DNA of 64,000 nucleotides from an uncultured Pelagibacteraceae bacterium (GCA_902540275.1 CACBMB010000009.1:1-64000), one strand, 5' to 3'. Positions 1 through 9,214 are shown, counted from the first letter of the stretch. Made by a program: numbers and translations. Notes: generated by a model from the sequence alone, not told the origin.

Positions 1-392
1 TAAGTCCTGGTTCATTTGTTGATATATCAATTAATAAAATTGCTAAAAAGAACAAAACTTTAATGAACAATAACGAGGTAGTTCTTAAAAAGCTTGGTCG
101 TATCAATAATTTTTATGAAAAAGATCAACAAAAACCCTCAGCTACGCTTGTTATATCAGGTGACATATTTAAGATATATTTTGATGAGAATGTTGATTTA
201 AATCTAATTAAGGAAAATTTACTTAAAAGACAGAACAAATATCAAGAAGAAATGGACAAGATATCACTACGACTATCTAATAAAGGATTTACTGATAGAG
301 CGCCAAAAAATATTGTTGAACAAGAAAAAACTAACTATAGTAATTTAAAAGATGATATCAAAAAAATATCATTAACGATTGAAAGTTTATAA
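1..392 (+). CDS. valS: Valyl-tRNA synthetase, C-terminal fragment (cut by window edge)
   Basis: Charges tRNA-Val with valine in the cytoplasm. The listed ORF starts at an internal Met (63), but the frame is open to the left edge (from base 3: [16 protein letters not shown]...), so only the last ~130 residues are present. The tail [17 protein letters not shown] and the following Lys/Glu-rich helix match the C-terminal coiled-coil tRNA-binding arm of ValRS (the family pattern is roughly NxxFxxxAPxxVVxxE). The catalytic HIGH and KMSKS regions lie outside the window. Its TAA overlaps the ATG of ilvD, suggesting co-transcription. Confidence 0.85.
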   Translation, partial: SPGSFVDISINKIAKKNKTLMNNNEVVLKKLGRINNFYEKDQQKPSATLVISGDIFKIYFDENVDLNLIKENLLKRQNKYQEEMDKISLRLSNKGFTDRAPKNIVEQEKTNYSNLKDDIKKISLTIESL

Positions 393-2110
393 TGCGGAAG
401 TTTGACAAGAAAAAATTACCAAGCAGGCATACATCTCTAGGAGCAGATAGAGCTCCACATAGATCTTTTTATTATGCAATGGGAGAAACAGAAAAGGATG
501 TTGCTAAACCTTTTGTTGGGGTTGTATCAACATGGAACGAGGCAGCTCCTTGTAATATAGCCTTAATGAGACAAGCTCAGTCGGTTAAAAAGGGTGTAAG
601 AGCATCAGGAGGAACTCCAAGAGAATTTTGTACTATTACTGTGACTGATGGTATTGCAATGGGACATGAAGGAATGAAATCTTCGTTAATCTCAAGAGAA
701 GTAATTGCAGATAGCGCCGAATTAACTGTAAGAGGTCATTGTTATGATGCATTAGTGGGTATCGCAGGTTGTGATAAATCTTTACCAGGTTTAATGATGT
801 CAATGGTACGATTAAATGTACCAAGTGTTTTTATTTATGGAGGATCAATACTTCCAGGAAAATATAAAGGTAAAGATGTAACTGTGGTAGATGTTTTTGA
901 AGCTGTTGGAAAACATTCTTCAGGTCAAATGTCAGCAAAAGAATTAAGAAAATTAGAATTAGTTGCATGTCCTACAGCTGGAGCTTGTGGAGGACAATTT
1001 ACAGCTAACACTATGGCGTGCGTTTCAGAAGCAATTGGTTTAGCATTACCTTATTCAGCAGGAACGCCTGCACCATATGAAGAAAGAGATAAATATGCTA
1101 AAGCAAGTGGTCGAATGGTGATGGAATTATTAGCAAAAAAAATTAAACCAAGAGATATCGTTACAAGAAAAGCATTAGAAAACGCTGCAACAATTGTTGC
1201 TGCAACAGGTGGTTCAACTAATGCAGCATTACATTTACCAGCAATTGCAAATGAAGCTGGAATAAAATTTGATTTAATGGATGTCGCAAAAATATTTAAA
1301 AGAACTCCTTATCTTGCCGATTTAAAACCTGGTGGAAAATATGTTGCAAAAGATATGTGGTTGGCAGGTGGAGTACCTATGCTTTTAAAAACTCTTTATG
1401 ATGGTGGTTACATTCATGGTGACTGTATGACAGTGACTGGTAAAACAATGAAAGAAAATTTAAGGGGAATTAAATTTAATCCAAAACAAAAAGTTTTAAG
1501 AGCTTATAACAGACCATTATCTCCAGATGGAGGTGTTGTAGGATTAAAAGGTAATTTAGCTCCAGAAGGTGGGATTGTTAAAATTGCTGGTCTCAAAAAA
1601 TTACAATTTACTGGAAAAGCAAGATGCTTTGATAATGAAGAAAGTGCAATGAAAGCTGTTCAAAGTAGAAAATATAAAGATGGGGATGTAATCATTATTA
1701 GATATGAAGGTCCTGTAGGTGGTCCTGGTATGAGAGAAATGCTTTCAACAACTGGTGCAATTTACGGACAAGGTAAAGGAGAAAAAGTAGCTTTAATTAC
1801 TGATGGAAGATTTTCAGGAGCAACAAGAGGGTTTTGTGTAGGTCACGTTGGACCAGAAGCTGCATTAGGAGGACCAATTGCTTTATTACGTAATGGAGAT
1901 GTAATTGATATTGATGCTAAAAAAGGAACAATTAATGTTCGGTTGACTAGAGCACAATTAGCTTCAAGAAAAAGAAAATGGAAGGCTAGAAAATCTGATT
2001 TTGGATCAGGAACACTTTGGAAATATGCACAAACTGTTGGACCAGCATATTTAGGGGCACCAACCCATCCTGGTAAGAAAAAAGAAGTTAAGGATTACTC
2101 AAAAATTTGA
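392..2110 (+). CDS. ilvD: Dihydroxy-acid dehydratase
   Basis: Dehydrates 2,3-dihydroxy-isovalerate and -methylvalerate to 2-oxo acids in Val, Leu and Ile synthesis. The 572-residue protein has three conserved cysteines for the Fe-S cluster: Cys54 (WNEAAPCN), Cys127 (GIAGCDKS, next to the likely carbamylated Lys129) and Cys199 ([14 protein letters not shown]). This pattern and length fit the shorter 2Fe-2S type common in alphaproteobacteria rather than the ~616-residue E. coli enzyme. The C-terminal [15 protein letters not shown] block is also typical. The start ATG overlaps the stop of valS. Sugar-acid dehydratases share the fold, but IlvD is the best reading. Confidence 0.95.
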   Translation: MRKFDKKKLPSRHTSLGADRAPHRSFYYAMGETEKDVAKPFVGVVSTWNEAAPCNIALMRQAQSVKKGVRASGGTPREFCTITVTDGIAMGHEGMKSSLISREVIADSAELTVRGHCYDALVGIAGCDKSLPGLMMSMVRLNVPSVFIYGGSILPGKYKGKDVTVVDVFEAVGKHSSGQMSAKELRKLELVACPTAGACGGQFTANTMACVSEAIGLALPYSAGTPAPYEERDKYAKASGRMVMELLAKKIKPRDIVTRKALENAATIVAATGGSTNAALHLPAIANEAGIKFDLMDVAKIFKRTPYLADLKPGGKYVAKDMWLAGGVPMLLKTLYDGGYIHGDCMTVTGKTMKENLRGIKFNPKQKVLRAYNRPLSPDGGVVGLKGNLAPEGGIVKIAGLKKLQFTGKARCFDNEESAMKAVQSRKYKDGDVIIIRYEGPVGGPGMREMLSTTGAIYGQGKGEKVALITDGRFSGATRGFCVGHVGPEAALGGPIALLRNGDVIDIDAKKGTINVRLTRAQLASRKRKWKARKSDFGSGTLWKYAQTVGPAYLGAPTHPGKKKEVKDYSKI

Positions 2111-3300
2111 TGAAAATTCGCCCAGTTATTTTATGTGGTGGAGCGGGAACAAGACTTTGGCCTAATGCTAAAAAACACCAAGCTAAACAATTTATAGATT
2201 TCGGTAATTGGACTTTATTAGGCAAAACCCTTGAGAGAGTTAAAGCATCAATATTTGATACACCAGTTATAAGTACAAACGTAAAATATTTAAGACAAGT
2301 TAAACTACATCTAAAGAAACACAAAATAAGAAAATTTAAGATAGTTTTAGAACCTGCTAAAAGAAATACAGCACCCGCTATATTAAGCACGGCATTAATA
2401 AAGGATATACCTAATGAACAACCTTTAATGTTTTTGGCTGCTGATCATTTGATAGAAAAAGTTGGTTTATTCAATAAAGCTATTAAAAAAAATCAAAAGA
2501 AACTCACTCATAATAATATCTTTATATTTGGAATTAAACCCACAATGGCCTCTAGTGAATTTGGTTATTTTTTAACAAAAAATAATAAAGTCTCTAGATT
2601 TGTAGAAAAACCTAAAGAAGCTAGAGCTAAACAAATAATTAGTAAAAAAGGTTATTGGAATTCTGGAATGTTTTATTTGAGAAAAGACTCAATAATAAAT
2701 AATTTTAAGAAATACCAACCAAATATTTATCGAAATTGTAATAAAGCAGTATTAAAAGCAAAATATAAAAGTAATGTATATTATTTAAACAAACAATCTT
2801 TCACAAAAGCAAAAGCCAAGTCTTTTGACTATGCAATATTAGAAAAAACCAAAGATATAAATGCTATCAAATTAGATATTCCTTGGTCTGATTTAGGATC
2901 TTGGAAAGAAATCTGTAAGATGTACGGACGAAATAAAAGACATTATTTTAAAAAGAAGAATGTATTCCACAGACCTTGGGGTAGTTATGTAAATCTATTT
3001 AATGGTAAGGAATTCTTAATTAAAGAATTATATGTAAAACCAAAAGGTATATTAAGTCTTCAAAAACATCATCATAGAGCTGAACATTGGGTAGTTACTC
3101 ATGGTGAACCTAAAATTACTTTAAATAAGAAATATTTCACTATGAAACCTGATGAAACTATTTTTATTCCACTAGGTGCAATCCATAGAATAGAAAATCC
3201 CTATAAAAAACCAGTTAAAATAATTGAAGCTCAAGTAGGCTCGATTTTAAAAGAAACAGATATAGTGAGATATCAAGATATTTATGGCAGAGTAAAATAA
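2110..3300 (+). CDS. manC: Mannose-1-phosphate guanylyltransferase / mannose-6-phosphate isomerase (type II PMI)
   Basis: Makes GDP-mannose from mannose-1-P and GTP, a precursor for surface polysaccharide or glycolipid. Residues 1 to ~260 are the nucleotidyltransferase domain with the CGGAGTRLWP signature and an FVEKP sugar-binding motif. The last ~110 residues are a cupin (HHHRAEHWVVTHGEP), the isomerase domain. The listed ORF begins at TTG 2107; I choose ATG 2110, which overlaps the ilvD TGA. At 396 residues it is shorter than the usual ~470, the deficit lying mainly in the linker between the domains. Its stop abuts the convergent lipid kinase gene. Confidence 0.85.
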   Translation: MKIRPVILCGGAGTRLWPNAKKHQAKQFIDFGNWTLLGKTLERVKASIFDTPVISTNVKYLRQVKLHLKKHKIRKFKIVLEPAKRNTAPAILSTALIKDIPNEQPLMFLAADHLIEKVGLFNKAIKKNQKKLTHNNIFIFGIKPTMASSEFGYFLTKNNKVSRFVEKPKEARAKQIISKKGYWNSGMFYLRKDSIINNFKKYQPNIYRNCNKAVLKAKYKSNVYYLNKQSFTKAKAKSFDYAILEKTKDINAIKLDIPWSDLGSWKEICKMYGRNKRHYFKKKNVFHRPWGSYVNLFNGKEFLIKELYVKPKGILSLQKHHHRAEHWVVTHGEPKITLNKKYFTMKPDETIFIPLGAIHRIENPYKKPVKIIEAQVGSILKETDIVRYQDIYGRVK

Positions 3301-4185
3301 TTATTTTACAAGAAAATTCACTTTTTTATTTGATAGATTTAAATGAATTTTTTTATATGAACCAAAATTATCTCCATCAATTTGAACAGGTATCAAATCA
3401 TTTCCATCAATAGTAATGTTTTGTGAATAAGTAGTAATAACATTTTTATTTTTACTTAAATCACCATTAAGAATTATTAAAAATATAGAATATAATAAAT
3501 TGATCCTAGTTAAATCCTTAAATATATATGTGACTATTTTATTTTCAAAAATATTTGTTTTATTTATTTTATGATGTCCAGCGTAATATTTGGTATTTGA
3601 GGATAATATCCAGTCTGCTTGATAAAATTGTCCATCAAAAGTAACATTTAATTTTTTATTATTCATAAATAAGAAATATTGAAAACCCTTGATACCAAAT
3701 ATCACTTTTCCAAGAATTTTTTTAATTTTTGAATTAATTGAATGAACAATTTTTGCATCCCACCCTATACCAGCCATTAAAAAGAAATAATTCTCGTTAA
3801 TTTTTACAAGATTAGAGGATTTATAATTATTAGAAATCAATACATTGACTATATCATCAATCTTTTTATTCATTGATAATTCAGCTTGCAGTAAATTTGC
3901 AGTCCCAGCAGGTATATAGCCTATAGCAAAATCGTCTTTAAAATTAAAATCATTCTTTATTAATTCATTAATTGCAAAAGAAACAGATCCATCTCCACCA
4001 GCAACTATTAATCGATCATAATTTTTTTGATTAAAGTTTTTAAAAATTTTCTTAGCTTGATTTATTGTTTTGGTCTCAAAGTATTCTACTGAATTATTTT
4101 CTTTTAACTTAGATAAAACCCTATTTATGAATTTTGATTTTCTTCCAGAGGAAGAGTTTTGATTGTAAATTAAACAATACAACAT
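3301..4185 (-). CDS. Diacylglycerol kinase-like lipid kinase (DAGK catalytic / YegS family)
   Basis: Probably phosphorylates diacylglycerol or a related lipid. The 294-residue protein has the family's nucleotide-binding GGDGS at 63-67, a following IPAGTANLL segment in place of the common PxGTxNDFA, and the C-terminal beta domain ending in VQIDGDNFG (family: xxDGE). It is divergent from the PlcP-like gene across a 98-bp intergenic region that carries Pho-box-like repeats facing both ways. I infer a role in recycling the diacylglycerol released by PlcP, or in tuning the switch to glycolipids. The lipid substrate cannot be told from sequence; sphingosine-type kinases share the fold. Confidence 0.75.
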   Translation of the reverse strand: MLYCLIYNQNSSSGRKSKFINRVLSKLKENNSVEYFETKTINQAKKIFKNFNQKNYDRLIVAGGDGSVSFAINELIKNDFNFKDDFAIGYIPAGTANLLQAELSMNKKIDDIVNVLISNNYKSSNLVKINENYFFLMAGIGWDAKIVHSINSKIKKILGKVIFGIKGFQYFLFMNNKKLNVTFDGQFYQADWILSSNTKYYAGHHKINKTNIFENKIVTYIFKDLTRINLLYSIFLIILNGDLSKNKNVITTYSQNITIDGNDLIPVQIDGDNFGSYKKIHLNLSNKKVNFLVK

Positions 4186-4205
4186 AATTAATCCTTAAAA
4201 AATTT

Positions 4206-4222
4206 TTAACAAATTTGTAACA
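4206..4222 (+). promoter_or_regulatory. Candidate Pho box for plcP-agt
   Basis: TTAACAAATTTGTAACA contains two hexamers (TTAACA, GTAACA) whose starts are 11 bp apart, the spacing of PhoB half-sites. It matches the stronger triple repeat upstream of pstS. A TACATGAT element lies about 18 bp downstream and could be the -10. AT-rich DNA makes chance matches possible. Confidence 0.5.
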
Positions 4223-4251
4223 TTTAAATGAAATAAGAAATACATGATTCG

Positions 4252-4268
4252 TGTTACAGTTGTATTAA
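4252..4268 (-). promoter_or_regulatory. Candidate Pho box for the lipid kinase gene
   Basis: Read on the minus strand the site is TTAATACAACTGTAACA: TTAATA and GTAACA start 11 bp apart, as in the plus-strand site 30 bp away and at pstS. It faces the diacylglycerol-kinase-like gene, so the divergent region could be controlled in both directions. Confidence 0.4.
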
Positions 4269-4283
4269 AATTTAGGTCTTTAA

Positions 4284-5096
4284 ATGCCTAACATACTTAA
4301 ATACAAAAGCATTTTTATTTCTGATGTGCATTTGGGTACCAAGGGTTGTCAGGCGAAAAAACTTTTAGAGTTTTTTAAAAACTCAAGATCTGAAAATCTT
4401 TATCTTGTAGGAGACATTATAGATGTCTGGGAAATGCAAAAAAGTTTTTTTTGGCCTCAAGAACATAATGATGTAATCCAAAAAATTTTAAGAAAAGCAA
4501 GACATGGCACAAAAGTTTTCTATATTATGGGCAACCATGATGAAATATTAAGAAAATTTATTCCAATGAATTTTGGTGACATCCATATGGTTAATAGAGT
4601 TATTCATGAGACAAATGCTGGAAAAAAATATGTTGTTGTTCATGGTGATGCTTGGGATGGTGTTATGAAACATGCTAAATGGCTATCTAAACTTGGATCA
4701 ATAGCTTACAATTTATTGTTACAAATAAATGTAATAATTAATTTCTTTAGAAGGTTGAGAGGAAAAGAATATTGGTCTCTTGCAAAATATTTAAAATATA
4801 AGGTTAAGAACGCCGTCAAATATATTGGTGAATATGAAAAAACACTCTCAGATTATGCAAAAAGAAAAAAATTTGATGGAATAATTTGTGGCCATATCCA
4901 TCATGCTGAGGATAGAGACTTTAATGGGGTCAATTATTTAAATTGTGGAGACTGGGTTGAATCTTGTACCGCATTAGCCGAAAATTATGATGGTAGTTTT
5001 GAAATATTATATTGGGACAAAATAAGAGAACAATATTTAGACGATAAAGAAATAATTAAATCAATTAAAACTGAAGAATTAAAAAAAGCTTCATAA
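4284..5096 (+). CDS. plcP: PlcP-type metallophosphoesterase (LpxH-like family), probable phospholipase C
   Basis: A calcineurin-like phosphoesterase with the full metal-ligand set: SDVHLG (Asp14, His16), VGDIIDVW (Asp44), MGNHDE (83-87), VVHGDAWD (~117) and GHIHHAE (~203). Genomes often label this family UDP-2,3-diacylglucosamine diphosphatase (LpxH). Here it sits 3 bp upstream of a GT4 glycosyltransferase and inside a phosphate gene block. That is the arrangement known for PlcP-Agt, which converts phospholipids to diacylglycerol and then glycolipids when phosphate is scarce (established for Sinorhizobium and marine bacteria). PlcP is therefore favoured over LpxH, by context. No signal peptide; presumably acts at the inner face of the cytoplasmic membrane. 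Confidence 0.75.
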   Translation: MPNILKYKSIFISDVHLGTKGCQAKKLLEFFKNSRSENLYLVGDIIDVWEMQKSFFWPQEHNDVIQKILRKARHGTKVFYIMGNHDEILRKFIPMNFGDIHMVNRVIHETNAGKKYVVVHGDAWDGVMKHAKWLSKLGSIAYNLLLQINVIINFFRRLRGKEYWSLAKYLKYKVKNAVKYIGEYEKTLSDYAKRKKFDGIICGHIHHAEDRDFNGVNYLNCGDWVESCTALAENYDGSFEILYWDKIREQYLDDKEIIKSIKTEELKKAS

Positions 5097-5099
5097 TTA

Positions 5100-6107
5100 A
5101 TGAAAATTTTAATTGCTACAGATGCATATTTTCCACAAGTAAATGGTGTCGTAAGAACCTTACATGAAACAGGTAATGTATTAAAAGAACAAGGTCATAG
5201 AATAGAATATATTACACCTGACTTATTTTTTACTTTTCCGATGCCGAAATATAATGAAATTAAGTTGTCTATAAATGTATGGCCAAGAGTTGGTAATTTA
5301 ATAAAGAAAATCAATCCAGATGCAATTCATATCGCTACCGAAGGCCCGATAGGCACTATGGCAAGAAGATATTGTTTAAAAAATAATCTAAAGTTTACTA
5401 CGAGTTTCCATACAAGATTTGATAAATATCTAAAACTTTACTTTCCTATTATACCAGCAAAATGGGCTGAAAAATTCTTAGCAAATTTTCATAATAAGGC
5501 TGAGAGAATCTTAGTAACAACAGAATCTATGAGAAAAGAATTAATCGATATAGGTATAGATAATAATAAAATGATTACTTGGACAAGAGGAGGCAATCAT
5601 GGACCTTTTAAGAGTCCGAAAAAAATTGATTTACCACATAAAAGACCGATTTGGATTTATGTTGGAAGAGTTGCAGTTGAAAAAAACATAAGAGCTTTTT
5701 TAGAATGTGATTTAGAGGGTACAAAAATGATAATAGGAAAGGGACCTGATTTAAAAAAATTAAAAAAAGAATTTCCTAAAGATATTTTTTTAGGAGAAAA
5801 AACAAACGGTGAATTAGCGTCTCATTTTGCATCTTCCGATGTTTTTGTATTTCCAAGTAAAACAGATACATTTGGAATTGTAGTTTGTGAGTCTTTAAAT
5901 TGTGGAACACCTGTAGCTGCTTATCCTGTTCCAGGTCCTAAAGATATATTTGAGGGTTCCAAAATAAATTGTTTAGATAATGATCTTAAAGTTTCAGCTC
6001 ATAAAGCTTTGAAAGTTAATAGAAATGATTGTCTTGAATTTGCAAAAAAATTCACTTGGGAAGAAACAGCAAAAATATTTTTTAACAATATTTCACCAAA
6101 TCATTAG
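5100..6107 (+). CDS. agt: GT4-family glycosyltransferase, probable Agt diacylglycerol glycosyltransferase
   Basis: A 335-residue GT-B enzyme. The N-terminal domain starts with PQVNGVVRTLHETG, typical of SqdX/Agt-like lipid glycosyltransferases. The C-terminal donor domain has YVGRVAVEKN and VFPSKTDTFGIVVCESLNCG, which contains the E-x7-E-type nucleotide-sugar site. It follows plcP with a 3-bp gap, so the two are surely co-expressed. By analogy with PlcP-Agt pairs it would transfer glucose or glucuronate from a UDP-sugar to diacylglycerol, giving phosphorus-free membrane lipids. The sugar cannot be read from the sequence. Confidence 0.75.
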   Translation: MKILIATDAYFPQVNGVVRTLHETGNVLKEQGHRIEYITPDLFFTFPMPKYNEIKLSINVWPRVGNLIKKINPDAIHIATEGPIGTMARRYCLKNNLKFTTSFHTRFDKYLKLYFPIIPAKWAEKFLANFHNKAERILVTTESMRKELIDIGIDNNKMITWTRGGNHGPFKSPKKIDLPHKRPIWIYVGRVAVEKNIRAFLECDLEGTKMIIGKGPDLKKLKKEFPKDIFLGEKTNGELASHFASSDVFVFPSKTDTFGIVVCESLNCGTPVAAYPVPGPKDIFEGSKINCLDNDLKVSAHKALKVNRNDCLEFAKKFTWEETAKIFFNNISPNH

Positions 6108-6172
6108 TTAATTTTTCCTTAATTCATTTGCATTAAAAAGTGTAATGATGCAAAATTAAGCCATCTAAATTT

Positions 6173-7318
6173 ATGGAATATTTCGTCATTCTACTTATAG
6201 TTGTGATAGTTTATCTTCTCTATTTACTTAATCAAAAAAAAAATAAATCAATAAATACCGCTACAATAGTTAATAAAAGAGAAGAAAAAACAAAAAGAGT
6301 AATTATTGATGAGCTTGAAGATCAATTTTTTGCATTAAATAAATTTAACATAATTAAATATGCTAATCCAAGTGCATTAAAAAGATTTGGAAGTAATTTA
6401 ATTGATAAAAACATATCTTCTATAATTCGAAAACCAGAATTAATAGAAAATATTGAAAAAGCTATCGTAGAAAATAAAACAAAAAATATCGATGTTGAAA
6501 TAGACCTCCCATCATATCAATTCTATAAAATTTATATTATTCCTGGCCCAACTCATTTGTTTACTGAACCAGACTCCGTTGTGTTATTTTTAAAAGATTT
6601 TACTGAAATTACAAAAGCACAAAAATTTAAAACTGATTTTGTAGCAAATGTAAGCCATGAATTAAGAACACCTTTAATGGCAATCAAAGGATCACTAGAA
6701 ACAATTGAGGGCCCAGCGTCTGATGATGAAAAGGCTAAAAAAAAATTTATGAAAATAATGACTGATCAATCAAATAGAATGGAAAATTTAATTAATGATC
6801 TTTTAATACTCACAAGAATTGAATTAGAAGAACACATAAGGCCAAACTCTTTAGTTGATATAAATGATCTTTTCAAAACAATCATCAGTAATTTTGAGAT
6901 TATTTTAAAAAGAAAGAAATTAAATATTAATTTATCTCTCGCCAATCCAACAGTTGTTATTGGAGATGAAAAAAAATTACAAACTGTTTTTTCTAATCTT
7001 TTAGATAATGCAATTAAGTATTCAAAGGAAAATAAGTCTATTTTTATATCAAGCAAAATTAGCGATGGTAAATTGTTAGAAAAAAATTTTATGATCAGTA
7101 TTAAAGACGAAGGTGTTGGCATTCCTCAAAGATATATTTCTAGAATTACAGAAAGATTTTTTAGGGTAGATCTTGAACAAAGTAACAAGGTTGGTGGAAC
7201 CGGTTTAGGATTAGCTATTGTTAAACATATAGTTACTCAACATCGTGGACACTATGAGATTCTAAGTGAGGAAAACCAAGGAACTGAAATTCAAATTTAT
7301 TTACCAGCGAAAACTTAA
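6173..7318 (+). CDS. phoR: Phosphate-regulon sensor histidine kinase PhoR
   Basis: Membrane sensor kinase partner of PhoB. Residues ~2-20 are one hydrophobic segment. A PAS-like domain spans ~45-140 and the HisKA domain has VANVSHELRTPL with His162. The HATPase_c domain carries NLLDNAIKYS, DEGVGIP and GGTGLGLAIVKH. The architecture (short N-terminal anchor, PAS, kinase, no periplasmic sensor domain) is that of PhoR, which senses through Pst and PhoU. It stands 65 bp after agt and upstream of the unknown exported protein and pstS, the usual alphaproteobacterial phoR-pst-phoU-phoB order. Confidence 0.92.
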   Translation: MEYFVILLIVVIVYLLYLLNQKKNKSINTATIVNKREEKTKRVIIDELEDQFFALNKFNIIKYANPSALKRFGSNLIDKNISSIIRKPELIENIEKAIVENKTKNIDVEIDLPSYQFYKIYIIPGPTHLFTEPDSVVLFLKDFTEITKAQKFKTDFVANVSHELRTPLMAIKGSLETIEGPASDDEKAKKKFMKIMTDQSNRMENLINDLLILTRIELEEHIRPNSLVDINDLFKTIISNFEIILKRKKLNINLSLANPTVVIGDEKKLQTVFSNLLDNAIKYSKENKSIFISSKISDGKLLEKNFMISIKDEGVGIPQRYISRITERFFRVDLEQSNKVGGTGLGLAIVKHIVTQHRGHYEILSEENQGTEIQIYLPAKT

Positions 7319-7408
7319 ATTTAAAAAATATTATATTGTAATAGTTTTAGAAGGTTTTTTTAACAATTCTTTACTTGATTAATGTTAATCTTTTAATTAA
7401 TTTTTTAT

Positions 7409-8017
7409 ATGGTTAAAATATTCAAAAATATTTTGATTTTTGCTTTTTTATTAAGCTCTATAACAACAAGTGTTTTTTCTAAAGATATCACAACATTATT
7501 AAGAAATCAGCAACTTACAGTTTTTGATATTGGAATTTTTAGATTAGAGGCAGATTTGAAAACTTCATATCCTTCTATTAAAGATCATTTAGAAGTTACT
7601 GAAGCTGAATTTTATACAGACGTAGTTACCTCGTATTCTAAAAATTCAATTGATTTAATTGTTTCTGTTCCTATGAATAGAAATCTCAAGAAGGAAAATT
7701 ATTTTTCAGATTCTTTTAGATGTAGGAATATTTTTAATTCTGTAAGAGATTTTTTATTGAGGAATGAAAATTTGAGTAATTATAGATATACTATGGCTAC
7801 AAGCTATTTAACCTCTATATTTTCAACCCCAAGTTCATGGCCAAGCTGGAGATATGATGAAGAAATTAGAGAGGAATTAGTAAACTTAGTAAAACTAGAA
7901 ATAACTTTACGTCCAACCAAAGAACTAGCTCTTAATGAACAGGTAAACCCTGTTTCATGTATTGGTGGCTTAGAAACTGATATTGATCAAATAATTATAT
8001 CAAAAAAATACAACTAA
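7409..8017 (+). CDS. Exported protein of unknown function in the Pho cluster
   Basis: I do not recognise the family. The 202-residue product has a Sec signal peptide (LIFAFLLSSITTSVFS, cleavage near residue 24) and then a soluble, mixed region with two cysteines (FRCRNIF, VSCIGGL) that could form a disulfide in the periplasm. No transmembrane segment follows. It lies between phoR and pstS in the same direction, and weak (T/G)TAA repeats precede it. Context suggests a periplasmic role in phosphate acquisition or in binding a P compound; this is inference only. Confidence 0.6.
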   Translation: MVKIFKNILIFAFLLSSITTSVFSKDITTLLRNQQLTVFDIGIFRLEADLKTSYPSIKDHLEVTEAEFYTDVVTSYSKNSIDLIVSVPMNRNLKKENYFSDSFRCRNIFNSVRDFLLRNENLSNYRYTMATSYLTSIFSTPSSWPSWRYDEEIREELVNLVKLEITLRPTKELALNEQVNPVSCIGGLETDIDQIIISKKYN

Positions 8018-8029
8018 AAAGTTACCTTT

Positions 8030-8057
8030 TTAACAAAAGTGTAACAATTCTGTAATA
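8030..8057 (+). promoter_or_regulatory. Pho box upstream of pstS
   Basis: Three hexamers at exactly 11-bp steps: TTAACA (8030), GTAACA (8041) and GTAATA (8052). Directly repeated half-sites with 11-bp period are the hallmark of PhoB binding. A TTTATAC -10-like element at 8074-8080 follows at a suitable distance, with the pstS start at 8127. Confidence 0.65.
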
Positions 8058-8126
8058 TTAAAGATTCAATAAATTTATACGAGTCAATCATCTTTTAATT
8101 AATAAATAACGAAAGGATTAAAGATA

Positions 8127-9158
8127 ATGAAAAAACTAACTATAGTAATTGCTTCTTTAGTTGCACTTTCAATTGCAACTGTTGCTCAAGCAAGAGATCA
8201 AATTAAGATAGTTGGTTCTTCTACAGTATTCCCTTATGCAACAGTTGTTGCTGAAAGATTTGGTGGTTCAGGATTTAAAACTCCTGTAATCGAGTCTACT
8301 GGTACTGGTGGTGGAGCTAAACTATTCTGTGCTGGTGTAGGTGAACAACATCCAGATATTACAAATGCATCAAGAGCTATGAAAGATAAAGAAAAAGCTC
8401 TATGTAAGAAAAATGGTGTTAATGATATCGTTGAGATCGTAATTGGTAACGATGGTATTACATTAGCTTACAGCAAAGATGCAAAACCAGTAAACTTTAC
8501 TAAAGAACAATTATATTTAGCACTTGCTGCTCATACAGTTGTTGATGGTAAATTAGTTCCAAATATTTATAAAACTTGGGACCAAATTGACCCTAGCTTA
8601 CCAAAACAAAAAATTTCAGTGATGATCCCACCAGGAACATCAGGAACTAGAGATGCTTGGAATTCTTTAGTAATGAAAAAAGGTATGACTAAAGAAGCTA
8701 AAGCTCTTTATAAAGCTGGTTTTGAAGCTGGAAATAAAAAATACAAAAAACCTCAAAAACTTTACAGAGAAGATGGTGCTGCTATTGAAGTTGGAGAAAA
8801 CGATAGTTTAATCATCCAAAAGTTAACTCAAGATAAAGAAATGTTTGGTTTCTTTGGTTTCAGTTATTTCTTAGCTGCAAAAGATAAATTGCAAGCAGCA
8901 AGTATTGATGGTGGACAACCGTCATTAAAGTCTATTCAAGACTACAGTTATGCTGTTGCTAGACCTTTATTCTTCTACGTGAAAAAAGCACACGTTGGAG
9001 TAATTCCAGGCTTACATGAGTTTGTGAAAGAATTCACAACTAAGAAAGCTATTGGAAAAGGTGGTTACTTAGCAGACATTGGTTTAGTGCCATTAGACTC
9101 TAAGTTGTATAAAACAACTAGAACTAATGCTACGAAGCTAGTTGCTATGGGTAATTAA
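8127..9158 (+). CDS. pstS: Phosphate ABC transporter, periplasmic binding protein
   Basis: High-affinity phosphate binder delivering to PstCAB. The signal peptide ends in VAQA with cleavage after Ala22. The mature protein starts with the family motif IKIVGSSTVFPYA, and GTSGTRDAW near residue 173 is the second phosphate-binding loop. At 343 residues it is of usual length. A clear Shine-Dalgarno (AAAGGA) precedes the ATG and a three-repeat Pho box lies ~70 bp upstream. Codons look better optimised than in its neighbours, consistent with high expression. A strong terminator separates it from pstC, which would give an excess of PstS over the permease. Confidence 0.96.
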   Translation: MKKLTIVIASLVALSIATVAQARDQIKIVGSSTVFPYATVVAERFGGSGFKTPVIESTGTGGGAKLFCAGVGEQHPDITNASRAMKDKEKALCKKNGVNDIVEIVIGNDGITLAYSKDAKPVNFTKEQLYLALAAHTVVDGKLVPNIYKTWDQIDPSLPKQKISVMIPPGTSGTRDAWNSLVMKKGMTKEAKALYKAGFEAGNKKYKKPQKLYREDGAAIEVGENDSLIIQKLTQDKEMFGFFGFSYFLAAKDKLQAASIDGGQPSLKSIQDYSYAVARPLFFYVKKAHVGVIPGLHEFVKEFTTKKAIGKGGYLADIGLVPLDSKLYKTTRTNATKLVAMGN

Positions 9159-9187
9159 TTATTCCTCAGTTAACAAATGATTAAAAA

Positions 9188-9214
9188 GGGGGTCTTTTTA
9201 GACCCCTTTTTTTT
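9188..9214 (+). terminator. Rho-independent terminator or attenuator after pstS
   Basis: GGGGTCT (9189-9195), a four-base loop, AGACCCC (9200-9206) and then a run of eight T. This is the clearest intrinsic terminator in the window. Placed between pstS and pstC, it probably allows partial read-through so that PstS is made in excess. Confidence 0.85.

Noticed and set aside
63-392. Separate 109-residue gene as listed in the ORF track
   Set aside because: The frame is open to the window edge and the sequence is the C-terminal arm of ValRS; Met at 63 is internal.
6131-6152. Possible Pho box before phoR (CATTAAAAAGT/GTAATGATGCA)
   Set aside because: Only one half resembles the hexamer; the first is out of register.
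7338-7381. Possible Pho box before the unknown exported gene
   Set aside because: GTAATA and TTAACA are 22 bp apart with a non-matching middle unit; too weak in AT-rich DNA to list as a feature.
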